DNA of 64,000 bases from Antedon mediterranea (lineage: Eukaryota > Echinodermata > Crinoidea > Comatulida > Antedonidae): positions 14,504,501-14,568,500 of the forward strand of contig NC_092672.1 of the NCBI RefSeq assembly GCF_964355755.1. Direction: 5' to 3'. A program made the position numbers and the translations under genes. Numbering within the stretch: position 1 is the stretch's first letter; each line of letters begins with the position of its first letter. This document shows positions 1 to 12,880 of this stretch, in pieces. The notes beneath the pieces were generated by a model that saw nothing but the letters and a program-made list of their open reading frames with translations, searched no databases and was not told where the DNA came from.

Positions 1-628
1 TTTTTTTTTTTTTTTTAAATAAAAAACATTCATTTTTGTCAAACCTACCATAAGTCATCTTATTAAGACAAACTAGATATAATTTTCACTATGACGAATT
101 ATACTTATAGGTTATATGCACTGATTTAAATACAGATAATTGATTTTTTTTAAGATATATTGATTGATTGATATCAAAGCTTCTTTTAATTCAATTTTTA
201 GGGTAGGAGTGTATTTGCAGAAGTTGAGAATTGTGAAACAAATTTTGAAAAGATTTTTGATATGAGTATAATCAGTATTTTACATATACAACCTCTAATT
301 GTAACGTAAATTAAAAATGTCTTAGGGCAGGACATATAGTTAGGGTAGTTTTTAAAAGTTGTTTGAAAAAAATTCAAGCATATGTTACAAAAAAATTGTT
401 ATTACCAAATTTTACCCCAAAAATGGTAAAAATTTGTATATTTTCCATATATTTCGTAAAATAATGACTCTGGTTTTCAGAGTGTCTCACACAAAAATCT
501 TATTAAGACCAATAGTAAAAAAAAAAATCGACTCATCTCTCAGACTAATTCCTTTATTCATGTTTAAACTTTCATGCTCAACTGTTTTAGGATAGGTAAA
601 GATAACATTTGTCATTTTCAATACATAC
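1..628. other. Gene A intron 5, no feature recognised
   Basis: AT-rich. Searched on the minus strand for the expected exon starting with a Cys codon after CGR (the exon 16709-16780 counterpart) and found none, so it must lie left of the window. Open frames here are chance. Confidence 0.6.
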
Positions 629-3600
629 CTTCCACACAAATGAGTTTGGTAAAGATGAGCACTACCAATTTTGATCTCTGACCAAGTATCCTGTAAAATG
701 CAATGCAAGTGTGAGATTAATATACAAATAAAGTATTAAATGTATGTAAGTTAATGAATTGAATGAGGAGAATTGTTTAAAAACTATATTTCGATTTATT
801 AATTTTTAAATAATCAACAATTTGGTGAAGCTCAGATTTTGGATGCATATATTTTATGGACTATAAGTTTATTTTGTTGCCACATTAGTACTGTCACTCA
901 CATCAAGCTGACATTATTCCGATAGAATAGTAGCACAATTATGCACTTGTGGAAGAAAGCATGAGCATGAACATTTCCAGTGGTCCTAATTAACACTAAC
1001 AAAATAAGACCACCAATATCTTGTTTTATCAATATTTTTTATTTATGTGTTACGGATATTGGCTGAAATTGTAGCTTATATTTTGGCAGCCATTTATAAT
1101 TTCAATGGGAGGTCTATTTTTTTTATCCTTTGGTATTATAGAGCAGCTGTGTACAGTTTCATGCCATTCTTTTCTAAAATCTTACTCTTTTTATATACAT
1201 TTTTCAAGAAACAAACACATTTCCATCTTTTACCTAGCTTATGCTAACTGATCTAATGGAGACAACTAAGACAAGTATCAGCCATCCTTTAACTATTATT
1301 TAACTTCTCACAAAATGTTTAATAACTCTAATGAAATATAAAAGTCGATCCAATTCTGCTCTTACCTCAGCAAATGCACTACATCTATTAACAACAATGT
1401 TTGGTCTAAAGCGAGCCATAGTTACAGACTTGTCTAATCTGGTATTAAGGTCATCAAGTGATGCTTCACTTATTAGCAAGTACTGTGCCAGATCAGTAAA
1501 CAAAGCCTAAAATGTAAATAAATGCACAGCAATGTATACTTGTTTCAAAATGTCAAAAAAACAAGCAGAAACGTTGATGGAAAACTCTGAAAAGTGATTT
1601 AAACAAGAAATACAGTATCACAAATTTGGAACTAAATGGCATGCATTTGGTTTGTTGCAGTTGTTTATTATCATTTGGAGATTATAAATCATCAACAAAC
1701 ATTGCACATCTTCAATTGGGAGGGATCATTTCTGGTATCATGCTGTAAATAGAAGTGGCCGAATAGTCCAGTCCCTAAGGGGAGAAAAGGGGGTGGGATG
1801 TTACCAGACTGGATACAAATTTTTCAGTATAGCAGTTTGGTAGAGTATAGTGTGGAGGTGCCAAAACAAAGTTACTGGAAATCTGATTTGACCTCTGTGA
1901 CCTCTGACCTCAATTTTTATATTTTTCTATTATATAACTAAAAATCGCCATATCTTGACAACGCATGGACATTTTACATTTATTTTTTTTTCAAAATGCT
2001 TGGAAGATATATATTTATATTCGCTATAATGAAAAAAATTGTACAAAAATGGCCGCAAAGGCTTTATTTTTTAGTTTGACCTTTGACCTTGATTGCCTAA
2101 TATCTCAATAACACGCAATCTCAGAGATTTGAGAATGGGCTCAAAATGTTAAGAAAATAAATCTAATATTTAGTCTAATAGAAACTTTTTTAAAAAAACT
2201 ACCATAAATTAAGCTTTTTTGACCCTTGACCTCTAATGTTTGAATATGTCAATATCTCGGTAACTATTTGTCCTAAAACGTTCAGTTTGGTGTCAAATTG
2301 TTTAGAATATACACATTTATATTTGCTCTAACAAAATATTTTGTCAGAATTCAATTGGAAATGTCATTTTGAGCTATGACCCATCGTTTTGCATATATTT
2401 AGCAATTAATAATCTATAAAAAGAGATCGAGAGAGGGGAGGGGGTTGGGGTGGATGGAGAGACACATATTTTTGTTACATGTTACACAAATGTTAAACTC
2501 TGTCTACACTATAACATTTTTATTCGACAAAAAAATGTGATGTGCCCATATATATGGACACGATGAATGACATATCACTACCATATTTGGGCACACCACA
2601 CCTTTTTTGTTAAACTAAGTTATAGTGTAGACAAACGTGTAAAAAATATGTGTCTCTCTATCACCCCAACCACCTCCCCCTCTCTCGCTTTTCCAATGCT
2701 ACTGCATGCATCTATACACATCAAAATGGCCGGAATTGTACTGGAAAGTTTTTAGCTACATTTGAAAATAAGTTCCAGAGGATGGGTGTATTGTAATGTT
2801 ATCAGAATTATGGCAATTGTTTGTAATGGGAAAGTTTTAAAACTACATTTGAAATATTTGCTAATAATATCACATGCTATTAAAGATATACTTATTTTCC
2901 CCCTGACAAAAGTAATTTTGAAAACTATTTTTGTTGAATATGCAATTTTAATGTCACACATAATAGTTTCACCAAAAATTGGATTGAAAAAAAAATGATA
3001 TAGTGCATACCCAAAAAAAACTGTAATTCAAAGCAAAAAATAGGCTGGAAGTCAATGTGATTTTGGTTAAATTAACTGTTTATTTTGTCTTTAAAGTGAT
3101 ATTTACTCTATTTTTTAGATTAGCTCTTTGATTAAACACCTCTTCCAATGCAGTGAAGATCTTAAGTGTTGCCTTGTCTTACCAGGGAGTTGCTGGTCTT
3201 ACTAATCTTTCTTAACTTCTCTTTGAACGATTGTAATCAATATTTGTTGAGGTATAATATTTCCCTCTAATATGGTAATGCCTGTTTTATTGAGCCAAAT
3301 GCTTTCTGATAATCTCTAAATCAAAGATTTGGTGATATTCATTTCCTTTTTATTTTAGTTGATTGACAAACTGTATAAGATGGTCCTACTGTATAAAGCC
3401 TTATTGGTTTATTTACTTCTAGTCGGTCTCTGATTTTGTTTTTTGATTACTTTTGTAAATTATTTGTGTACATGTGATAATGTTCGTTTGGTCGGTAATG
3501 GTTGATGTCAGTTTTGTCATGTTTTTGTGGATTAAAGTATAATTATCATTGCTTCTCTTAATTTCTTCTGGTTTCAAAGATTTTGTTGTATAGTGTTATG

Positions 3601-6600
3601 AGCTGGATGTGTTATTGCCTCATCAAGCCAAGATGGTAATTTTGACTGCTCACTGGTTTGTTTTCCTTTTATATTCCACTACAGTATGTTCTTGAAAAGA
3701 AATCAGCTTTGTAATTAATTTGTCTTTGATCCTTTTCAGATTTCTAATATTTTAAAATATGTTTTTCTTTTCTTCGCTTTTTCCTCACTGTTTCAAACAT
3801 TTTATTTTTTCAGCATACTTCAAGCAATTAATTGATAATTAGGTCATATGTTTTATGAGTATCAAATCGCATTGGTTAATTCTTCTTTTCTTTCTTTAAG
3901 ATCCTGATTTTCTTTCTTTTTTTAAATGTTATTTAACTTTTAAGTTTATCTAATTTTTTGTTGATATTAAGTGTTGCTCTTACGGTGTAGGCCTACCATG
4001 CGATGGAATTATATATTGAAATTAAATTAAACATTAAGTTTTAAGAAAATTGTAAAAGGCTAAATAGGATATTGAATGTAGTTCTGGTCCATAAATCTAT
4101 ATTTTAGGTATATTATTATAAGTATGACACACGCACGCTTAACTGTATATCCTGGTCATACCTCAAACTGGCATTTTCAGTAAAAATATGATAACATCTT
4201 CTATTAGAGCTAATATAAATGTTTACATTTTGAACATTTTGACACCAAGTTGAACTTTTTATGACATTTGGTTACAGAGATACAGACATATTTAAACATT
4301 AAAGGTCAAAGGTCAGTAAATGACATTTCCTGTGGATTTGGAAGAACATGTTTAATTAGAGTATATATAAATATGTATGCTCTTAACAATTTGAAACAAA
4401 TTTCAAGAAATTTTGATCAGTAGTTATTGAGATATAGTAAGTCGAGGTCAAAGGTCAAAACATTGAGAAATTACATTTCCGGTCGTTTTTTTTGGAAAAA
4501 GTTCTATTAGAGCGAATATAAATATGTACCCTCTGATCTATTTGACACCAATATCATTTCAATTGTCAAACCCGTTGCGGAGATATGGCTGTTTAAGATA
4601 GAAATATAAAAATTGAGGTCAGAGGTCACAGAGGTCAAATCAGATTTCCAGTAACTTTGTTTTGGTATCTCCATATCATGTTCTATCAACATGCCAAAGG
4701 GCACACTTGTATCCACTATGGTAACATCATTTCCCCTTAGGGACTGGACTAGAAGGATTGAACCTTGTGTGGCACACCAATGCTAAAAGAATCAGTATTA
4801 CAACATTGAACTTGGAAAACAGCAAAACAAAAAGATCTTTTCTCTGTTGCACAAGAGGACACGCCATTGGACCCATAGCAATATGTCAAGGTCCCTTTAA
4901 ATCTATTATTTGCGATTTCTCATTTTTAACAGCCTAGTTTATCTCTGTTTAGTACAGTCTTTGTGTTGATGTAAGGCATGTTGAAAAGTATATAGCACAC
5001 ACAGTCTATGTCTATTGCACTACAGTATAACATATTTTCTAGACGGCCTTTGTTCAACTTTCAAACCGATATTAATGTTCATTTGTTCTCATGAAGTTAA
5101 CTAATCATACTGACTTCATCTTTATACAATGACTTGGACTTCCATTTTGGATCATCAGCTAGTTTACGTCCATTCAGATCATCATCATGAGCCAACAATT
5201 TGTAGCCTTGATATTTGAAGATTTTTGAAAGCCAAGCTTCTGCTGCCTTACCACACTCATAACCACAAATGTCGAGGCCAAATATACTAGAAAAAGTAAA
5301 TTAACATGAAATCAAGATAAAAATGTTTGCAACATACTAGAAACCAATACATACTTTGTAACATTTTTATTTGTAGCCTTTTTCTATATTTTGCTAGGAT
5401 GAAGGAAGCATTTTTCAAACAATGATATTTGTGAATAATGAGGATACAATTTCTCTACTCAAGATCATTAGTATCGTAATTCAGCACCCCTGAAAAATAA
5501 ATGCTGGTTTACCTCCACCAAGGAGGTATGTACTCAAAAAGTAATTACAAGATCTTTCTCAAAATAAAAATACAGATAGATAATATGTGGTCAAGGACCA
5601 CTCCATTCAATTTTGGAGGCCATCCGGACCACGGTCCCAATTCTGCACCACTTTTTAGGACTATTTTCAGATCTGCTATAACTTATAAGTGTTAAAAAAA
5701 GATGAAAGAATTTTCAAACGCCGGCGAGCAATCTCAAAGTAACATGTCAACTGAAATTGCATTTTCTCGAGAACTACTTCATTTTTGTACAAGAGGCAAG
5801 AGTTATAATTTGTGATTTGTAATTTTAAAACATAATTAGATTTAATGTACAGGTATTTTGATTTCTTTTCAAATTCTTTTCAATTTTCAAAATTTGCTGT
5901 TCTATTAATGTTATTGTTAGTCAACTGAAACTATTGTTAGTTTTATTTATTTATGTAATTTTTCTTTTGACTGGATTGCATTTTCAGTTAGCATTACTGC
6001 TTTCCAAAATGGTCCAGTTATAAGTTTAAAAGTAAATAAAACTTATAAAATAGGTTTCGATCCAAGTCGGCCCTAAACCGTCTCGGCCAAAGTCAAGTCG
6101 GCCCCAAGTCAAGTCGGCCCCAAGTCAACTCGGCCTCAAGTCAACTCGGCCTCACGTCAACTCGGCCAAAAAATAATCGGTCAACTCGGCCCCGTTAAAG
6201 TATGGAACGCAAAAAGTGCAAATGAAGGGGATTGATAAAATAATATTTCTTCTTTTTTAACTATGAATAATTCTAACTTTTAATGAATATTATTATGTAG
6301 ACAATAATATATTTAGCAAAAAAGAATAGGAATGATTTCACCAACTTTCCTTTAATTATTTACGTTTAATAAAATGGCGTTTGCCAGCTTTTTCGATATC
6401 TACAACTGCTACGTCTTTTCGCTGACCGGGGGATTCCCCCTTTTTTTAAAACGCAAATCATGCACAAAAACGATGTACGATCATTTTTTCTATGGCCAAA
6501 TGGTGGAACGTAGGCCTCCGTCTTCGATTTCCTAAAATACGGTACCTGCACGTGTTTTTTGGTAACACGCGGGTACTTCTATTCATATCGGCAATGAGTT

Positions 6601-9600
6601 CATTTTTTTATATGATATTATATTTTTTATTTCTTCATTTTTTTTAAAACGTGGATAGTAAGAATCGTAATAATATTAAGCACTTTTTGCGTTCCATACT
6701 TTATTGTGGCCGAGTTGACCGATTAGTTTTTGGCCGAGTTGACGTGAGGCCGAGTTGACTTGAGGCCGAGTTGACTTGAGGCCGAGTTGACTTAGGGCCG
6801 ACTTGACGTGGGGCCGACTTGACTTTGGCCGAGACGGTTTGGGGCCGACTTGACCTGCACCCATAAAATATATAAGTACATAGTAGGCCTAATTTAAAAG
6901 ATATGTACAGAACTGTTAAAAACAAATAAAAAATAAAAAATGTAGAGTTGCTATATTTTTGAGTTTATAAATATTTTTCCCAGTTACTTTTGTTCTAGTT
7001 TCAGTTGGTAAAAGATTCCATTCTTTTGTTGCTCTGTATTTGAAGGTTCTTTTACCTTGAGCATTTTTCCAATTTGGTGTTATTAATGTTTTACTACTTT
7101 GGCTACCGGTGCATTTTGGGTGGAGGGAGTCATTAAACTTAAACATTGAGGATAAATATGTTGGTGAATGGCCATTAATGCATTTGAAAGTTGTAAATAG
7201 TAGATGTTCCCTCCATCTTTCATTTAGTGTACCCCAATTAAGTGTTTTAAAAATATCATTTATTGGTGTATATCTGCGGATAACAGAACTCTACCTAATC
7301 TATTTAATAATATTTGAAGTGTATTTAAAGTTGAAAAACTGGTTACATAACCATTATACTAAATTCGTAGTGAAATTAGCCTAATCACACACAGCATTAA
7401 GACACAAAAATAATAAAAATATATTTTTTTATCTCATGAAATCTTATGTAGGATAATTTTACAGTGGGCGGAGGTATGTACTTAACTTTCGGAGTGTCAT
7501 TCTAGTTGTCTAAACAGTGTGAACTTCCAATTATCACTTTTATATCCAGACTGTATTTTTAATACAGGGCATTATGCCTACCTTGTGTGGACTAGTGGTT
7601 GAGCAACATCAGCATTTACTGGTAATCTCAGCGGTTCTTGATTTTTGGCACTTAAGATGAGATTTTGTCCGTCATCTGATAGGCTTGGTTCAATCAGTTG
7701 CATAGTTGGTTCCTGTCTTGCTGTTGCAAATCTATTATTCTCATTTACAACCATAAACTTTCTAATTTTAAATGACAAAGTTTTAATAAAACAATCCACA
7801 AAGCAATTAAAAAAACCAAATACACCGATATCATCAATGTGATGTCATTGTATAAAATAATTAATGTGTATGGGTTGGATGGTGAGAATATTTCATGAGT
7901 TCAAAATTGACTGCTATATTTTTATTGAGGTGCAATAACACACCTACTTTTATTCAATTTATCCATCGTAAATAATTGTCGGGTCGGAAATCTAGGAAAC
8001 TTTAGATGTGGAGTAGAACAGTTATATACACAAGTTGATTTCCGAATGTCAACAACGTCACATGGCAAACATTCTCCAACTGTTTACAGAAAGTTGAACA
8101 TGCATTAGAGCGTGTTAATTACCACCATTAGATATCATAATTAACCCATCAAATTGCAAGAATACAATGGGTGTGTTATAATACATACTCTCTGTGGTTC
8201 CTTGCTGAACATTTGCATGTCAAGTTTGAGGTTTCTCAATTATCACCCAATCCTAAATAGGACGCAATGTCCTGGCGTATATTAATAGTAACCATGACAA
8301 CACCAGAATTTTGGTGAAAAAGATTTTAGGTACCGTGAATAAAATCCAGTGTCAACACTCGCATTTGGCGATAATAACTGAAAGTAACCTACTGGGAATC
8401 AAACTCAAGTAGATTAGTTCACATCTTCACGCTGCGCCACGTAACTTTCTTGAAGAAATAATTCAACTAAAGTTGACTTAAAGGCGGAGTTGACGTGGGG
8501 CTGACTTAACGTGGGATGGGACCAACTTGACTTGGGGGCGACTTGTTGACTAGGTGCCGACTTGACTTTGGCCGGGCCGAGTTGGTTCGAAAACCTCCAT
8601 GTTTTAACTGTCACACCAAAATCAGTCCGGGCCAAAATCGGTCCGGCGGACCAGTTTTGGCTGCCAAAATCAGTCCGGGGGACCATTTATGGCTGCCAAA
8701 ACTGGTCCGCCGGACCAATTTCGGCCGCCAAAACTGGTCCGGCCTGGATAAAATTGGTCCGGGCAGTAGGACTGTTTTTGGCCGCCAAATATGGTCCGAT
8801 CTTACAAATATATGGTGCGCAAAATGAGTCATAATGTATATATCATTAAAAAAGGCCATGATTAGTCTACGGGGTTTTATTTGTTATTTTAATATTATAA
8901 ATTAAGCCTGTTTTTTTATCATCATTATTATTACTATTAGTAACTCATAAATAATTAATACTAATTGTTAGTTAGGCTTTTTGTGTATAATTCTCTGCCT
9001 GTTTTTAATCCATTTTGAAATTTTGTTTTTTTTTACATCTTCGTTTCCCCATGATGTTAAAAAACAATTTTATTTATTACTTATTTATGGTTAATCAATT
9101 AATCCAATATTGATTAGGCTGAGGAAGGAAAAAGGCCTCAATCATAAAATAAAATCTAGCTGGCAATATCACTATCAGCGTCTCATAAATCATAGTACCC
9201 GTTCATGATGTGAGTGTGTGGCAGGCTGAAATATGAGTGAACACCTAGGCTATATAAGTCATGTTTTTAGATAAAATACATTTATTTATAGTATTTATCC
9301 GACAAGATAACTTACTTATATATATCATTGGATATTTTTCTAGCCATAAACAACTTAAAACAGCATCATAGGCCTAGTAATTCAATTAAAATCGACAGAA
9401 GAAAAACTCGGACCGATTTTGGCAGTGACGGACTGCTTTTCGCCACAACTTTAGAGCCAAAACTGGTCCGACCGGACCGATTTTGGCCCCGGATCATATT
9501 TGTCGTGACAGCCCCTACAAGAAAATCCTATGTACTGTATGCCGTCTAGGCCTAGGCCTAAACAAGAACCAACTTACCGATCTCGCAAAGATCCATATTT

Positions 9601-9810
9601 CAGGCCACGCATGGAACATTCAACCTCATCATCATGAAAAGATATTCCCTTGAAGGATTTCACAGGATATATAATTATATCACTGACTCTACCTACTTCG
9701 ATGAATCTTTTTGATGATTTACGTTTTCGGGTTAAATAATAGATAGCATAAGTCGTTATAAAAGTTGATGAAATGGCTAATATTAGCCCAAAAGTTTGGT
9801 TATACAGCAT
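629..9810 (-). CDS. MTARC: mARC-like MOSC-domain protein, gene A (five 5' exons; 3' end beyond window)
   Basis: Mitochondrial amidoxime-reducing component: a molybdenum-cofactor enzyme of the outer mitochondrial membrane that reduces N-hydroxylated substrates using electrons from cytochrome b5. Coding exons on the minus strand: 9578-9810, 7582-7761, 5115-5286, 1366-1506 and 629-690, all with GT/AG borders and compatible phase. The start at 9810 gives an N-terminal hydrophobic anchor (about residues 8-27) followed by basic residues, then the MOSC N-terminal beta-barrel with YPVKSFKG, whose Lys-Ser contacts the cofactor in human mARC1, and LRDR. Exon 4 carries the family block [16 protein letters not shown] and FRPNIVV. 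Exon 5 ends at CGR, just before the molybdenum-ligand Cys, which must lie in an exon left of position 1. Exon sizes (233/180/172/141/62) mirror gene B (230/180/175/141/62). Introns are full of transposons. Family assignment is firm; the catalytic end cannot be checked here. Confidence 0.92.
1898..2232 (-). promoter_or_regulatory. Nuclear-receptor-like DR1 sites, left arm of the 1766-4749 element
   Basis: TGACCTCTGACCT at 1898-1910, TGACCTTTGACCT at 2077-2089 and TGACCCTTGACCT at 2220-2232. Reversed, these are direct repeats of AGGTCA spaced by one base (DR1), the consensus bound by HNF4, RXR and COUP-TF-type receptors. They are present as sequence; use in vivo is unknown. Confidence 0.5.
2421..2691. 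mobile_element. ~270-bp hairpin element nested in the 1766-4749 element
   Basis: The left half (GAGAGGGGAGGGGGTTGGGG, then AGAGACACATATTTTT and GTCTACACTATAAC) is repeated inverted in the right half (AACTAAGTTATAGTGTAGAC, TATGTGTCTCTCTATCACCCC, CTCCCCCTCTCTCG). It is a near-palindromic MITE with no coding capacity. Confidence 0.65.
4303..4637 (+). promoter_or_regulatory. Nuclear-receptor-like DR1 sites, right arm of the 1766-4749 element
   Basis: AGGTCAAAGGTCA occurs exactly at 4303-4315 and 4445-4457, and AGGTCAGAGGTCA at 4616-4628, followed by another AGGTCA at 4632-4637. They mirror the left-arm sites, as expected of inverted arms. Binding is inferred from the consensus only. Confidence 0.5.
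6053..6862. mobile_element. Non-autonomous hAT-like element, copy 1 (810 bp)
   Basis: Perfect 8-bp flanking duplication ATAAAATA (6045-6052 and 6863-6870). Arms of about 150 bp are inverted and built from repeats of a 16-17-bp motif such as CAAGTCGGCC / CAACTCGGCCT. They close with AAGTATGGAACGCAAAAAGT inside. The ~450-bp core has no coding capacity. Same family as the element at 13521-14290. An 8-bp duplication fits the hAT superfamily; no transposase is present to prove it. Confidence 0.85.
6916..7335 (-). mobile_element. LINE fragment: C-terminal end of ORF2
   Basis: Reads [20 protein letters not shown], then [29 protein letters not shown] and a stop at 6916. This is the classic tail of CR1/RTE-like ORF2 proteins after reverse transcriptase. 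The 3' end lies close to the hAT-like copy at 6862. 5' truncated, in gene A intron 2. Confidence 0.75.
8330..8460 (-). mobile_element. tRNA-derived SINE, gene A intron 1
   Basis: The complement carries GTGGCGCAGCGTGAAGATGT, a B-box-like GAGTTTGATTCCC and a tail with GCGAGTGTTGACAC that matches the copy at 32690-32850. Decayed. Confidence 0.5.
8465..8600. repeat. Degenerate arm of the GGCCGAGTTGAC element family
   Basis: Contains GACGTGGGGCTGACTTAACG, CGACTTGTTGACTAGGTGCC and CTTGACTTTGGCCGGGCCGA, resembling the right arm of the 6053 and 13521 elements but decayed. No matching left arm is seen. Confidence 0.5.
8608..9511. mobile_element. ~900-bp inverted-repeat element with CCAAAACTGGTCCG motif arms
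   Basis: Left arm starts CTGTCACACC (8608) and the right arm ends with GTGACAG (9511). Both continue inward with GGCCAAAATCGGTCCGG and GGACCAGTTTTGGCT. The left arm (to about 8800) has seven or so degenerate copies of the motif, the right arm (9405-9490) fewer. The short overlapping open frames here, on both strands, are by-products of the repeats. No clear target duplication is visible. Confidence 0.6.
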
Positions 9811-10279
9811 TTCAAATAAAAAACGGGCTGTAAATCTGTGTGGAAACCTGCTGCCTGAACGCGAGTATTGATGATACTGACCTGGATGCTGCTGGTATTA
9901 CCAGTTTTTATCTGTCTGGCTGTCTAGGCTATGGGGCATGGCCTTCTATCGTTTCATTTCGTGATCCCCTATCGGGGGGGAGAATAAAATTGCTATGACA
10001 ATTATAACAAAAATATAGATAACCTTAAACTGGCCGGTCCCGCTTGTAAATGTTACGCCTCAACGAAATATGTTTGTTTTTATATGTATTTTATTGCGAT
10101 ATAGAACATTTTTGTAGGTCAGTACAGGTCGCACAATTGACCAATCAAAAAATTTGTCTTTTAACTCATGGAGCTGTGCAACAGTAACTGTCCAATCAGA
10201 TTCCCTTACACAGCGGGATACGGCTACTAGACGATCGTAAACAAACATGTGTTGTTCTTCTGGAGCGCGGAGCAGGAAG

Positions 10280-12355
10280 ATGTCATCTTCTGATGATCAA
10301 AAACGTTGTTATTGACACAATACATCTAATTCTGGGACAATATTAACATTCACAGAAACCAAATGGAAAACTTTTTTAATGTGTACAAAAAGTTGGTGCA
10401 ATCTAAGCGGCAATCAAAAGGAGTTTTGTAGCCGCAAATCCTTTTGAAAATATTGAGAGGAGCTTACCAATAATACTTGTTACCAATTCCTGGCGACGCT
10501 GGATGTCATAAAAAGATGCTATCAATATTTCACTGATTGTAGCAAACAAAGGCGAGCAGTAAAATATGAAATAGAGGATGTTAATTCATCCAACAATGAA
10601 GAAGGTAAATTCTATTTGTTTTAATGATAGGTCTAGCCTAGGCTAGCTAGGCCCAGTAATTAGTTCATATCATACTGCCTTGCTAAAAAAAGCCTAGCTA
10701 GGTAGGTTGGCGGTGGGTAGTCTACAAAGTTTATTTTTTTAATATGTATTAAGCCTACGTAGAGTAGGCTAGGCCTAGTATATAATTTTTTTTAAATATC
10801 TGGGCAAAAAAAAAATGAACCCATAATTACAATATGAATTAGGCCTAGCTAGGGTGGCCCCAGTATTATTGTGTAGTGGACCTAGTTTGATGGTACCTCC
10901 ATCTTGGGAAAAAACATTTGCATTTTATTATTCAATGTGGTAATGCATGCAAACCTTGGCAAGTAGCCTCAGGCAAGGACAGAATGGACCAACCTGATGC
11001 TTTATGTTGTTATTTGAGACATATTATTTGAATTCTTGTACTGCAATATTAAATAGTGTATAGATGATACTGAACTGATTATATTATTATATTTATTACA
11101 CAAACATTTAGAATCATAAATATTAATTAGTATTCTTTTTTTTTACAGAAGAATTTCAAGGATTAGAGTCAACAGAAGAGTTACTAAACGAAGGAGAGTT
11201 CTGCGATCACATGTAGCAATTACACAAACTGCATAAAAAATGCTGAACGAAGTCGAAGAGTAGCCATCGGCTCACAAACAATTAAAATACCAAAAGCCGA
11301 ACAGCAAATTCCAGAACAGTTGAAAACATTTTTATCTGCTAATCAAGTTCTTCTTTCAAATATGAAGCATGTGTGAAGCAGATCACCTCAAGGGAATAAA
11401 TGTATTCATAACATCATCATTATTATGCAATTCTATTTCAGAATCAAATGGAAAAGTTTTAATCAAGAAGAGGCAGACACCAGAATGTTTCTGTATGCGA
11501 AGTATGCTGCACACCATGGTGGTAAAGATATTGTTACAATCAGCCCTGACACTGATGATGTTTTTATTATTGGATTGGCATTTTGCAAAAGTCTGCATGG
11601 CTGTCACCTATATTTCAATACTGGAAAAGATGCTAATCTCCGAACAATTCATCTGCAGGCTATTCAGGAACATATTGGAAATGATGTTTCAAATGCATTA
11701 ATTAGACTACATTGCTTCACAGGATGCGATTCAGTCAGCGCTTTTTTAGGAACGGTAAAGTGAAGGCAATGAAACTCGTAATGGAAAACTCTAATTTATG
11801 CATTCTTTTCATTGGGCAATTCTACCAGCAAACTTTCAGATAAATTACTTTGTGATCTAGAAACATTTGTATGTAGGCTGTACAGTATTGTCACAAGAAC
11901 CAATCTGTCAATGAAGTAAGGTATGCAATGTTCTCAATGAATGTAAGAGCTGAAAATATGATGCCACACAATAAAGATACTGTATATAAACATATTCAGC
12001 ATGCCAATTCTCAAGCTTCAATTCACAAAGCTAGTTTTATTCAACAACAAAATGCTCCATCTCCTGTTGGAAATGGGTGGAAGATGGCCGATAATAAACT
12101 CGTAATTGACTGGATGGAGAAGCAACCTGCTCTACACAGCATTCTCGAATTGTCATCCTGGTCATGTAAAAAGTCAAAATGCAATGAAGGGGTTGCAAAT
12201 GAAAAATGCTGTGTATCCTTAGGATTCTCTTGTACAGAATTATGCTCGTGCAAAAACTGTAACAATCTTCTTCATACATCAGATGTTTGAAATTGATGGA
12301 GATGATAGCGATGATGAGGAAGAGTTTGAGCAGGAAGAACTTTTTAGTGTATTTT
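10280..12355 (+). pseudogene. Broken transposon gene with XPG/PIN-like nuclease motifs and Cys-rich tail
   Basis: Pieces in order: around 10280-10605 a frame with CYQYFTDCSKQ and a possible donor at NNEE/GTAAAT. After a TTTTTTTACAG acceptor (11150) comes EEFQGLES. At 11425-11763 there is EEADTRMFLYAKYAA, then ISPDTDDVFIIGLAFC and LHCFTGCDSVSAFLG. At 11928-12290 there is a region ending in spaced cysteines (CKKSKC, CTELCSCKNC). The EEADTR / SPDTD / FTGCD..S.F.G order resembles the acidic metal-binding motifs of XPG/FEN nucleases. Similar proteins occur in many copies in cnidarian and echinoderm genomes. Frameshifts and stops separate the blocks, so it is inactive. Confidence 0.6.
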
Positions 12356-12420
12356 AAGTGTAATTTATGGTTTACAAATGTTCATTTTACTTGGTCTACA
12401 TGATTTTAATGTAATAGGCC

Positions 12421-12880
12421 TATAATATGTAAATTTATATTAAACTATTTTGTAACTTAACTATTTTGTAACGTAAAGGATGAACCACGAGAAAGTATAA
12501 ATAAAGAACCCATGAGGTGATAAGCAATATTAAGACACAGGAGTATTATAAGAAAATTTCTACTTTGATGCTTACAATACATTAATATGCCTATAAAATG
12601 TAAATTTATATTAAACTATTTTGTAACTTAACTATTTTGTAACGTAACGGATGAACCATGAGATGATAAGCGATATTAAGACACAGGAGTATTATAAGAA
12701 ACTTTCTACTTTGATGCTTACAATACATTAATATGCCTATAAAATGTAAATTTATATTAAACTATTTTGTAACTTAACCATTTTGTAACGTAACGGATGA
12801 ACCATGAGAAAGTATAAAATAAAGAACCCATGAGATGATAAGCAATATTAAGAAACAGGAGTATTATAAGAAACTTTGCT
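12421..12880. repeat. ~150-170-bp tandem repeat, three copies
   Basis: TATAAAATGTAAATTTATAT begins copies at about 12421, 12591 and 12738; each continues through ACTATTTTGTAACGTAA, GATGAACCA and GACACAGGAGTATTATAAG. The middle copy lacks about 23 bp. Two copies of a 70-bp block (CTAATTGATTATAATTCTAT) follow at 12900-13010. Inside the Academ-like element. Confidence 0.8.

Larger units (their letters stand above)
1766..4749. mobile_element. 2.98-kb TA-flanked element with long inverted arms
   Basis: Starts GTCCAGTCCCTAAGGGGA (1766) and ends with the complement (4749), with TA on each side. Similarity between the arms extends at least 150 bp (through CAAAACAAAGTTACTGGAAA) and, more weakly, about 600 bp. 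Each arm is made of ~230-280-bp degenerate units containing paired TGACCT half-sites, TATTAGAGC..ATATAAAT and TTTGACACC. The centre (about 2690-4130) is AT-rich and I see no transposase. It occupies most of gene A intron 3 (1507-5114). Confidence 0.7.

Noticed and set aside
8414-8859. Several overlapping 80-90-codon frames on both strands
   Set aside because: They arise from the CCAAAACTGGTCCG and GGCCGAGTTGAC motif arrays, not from a gene.
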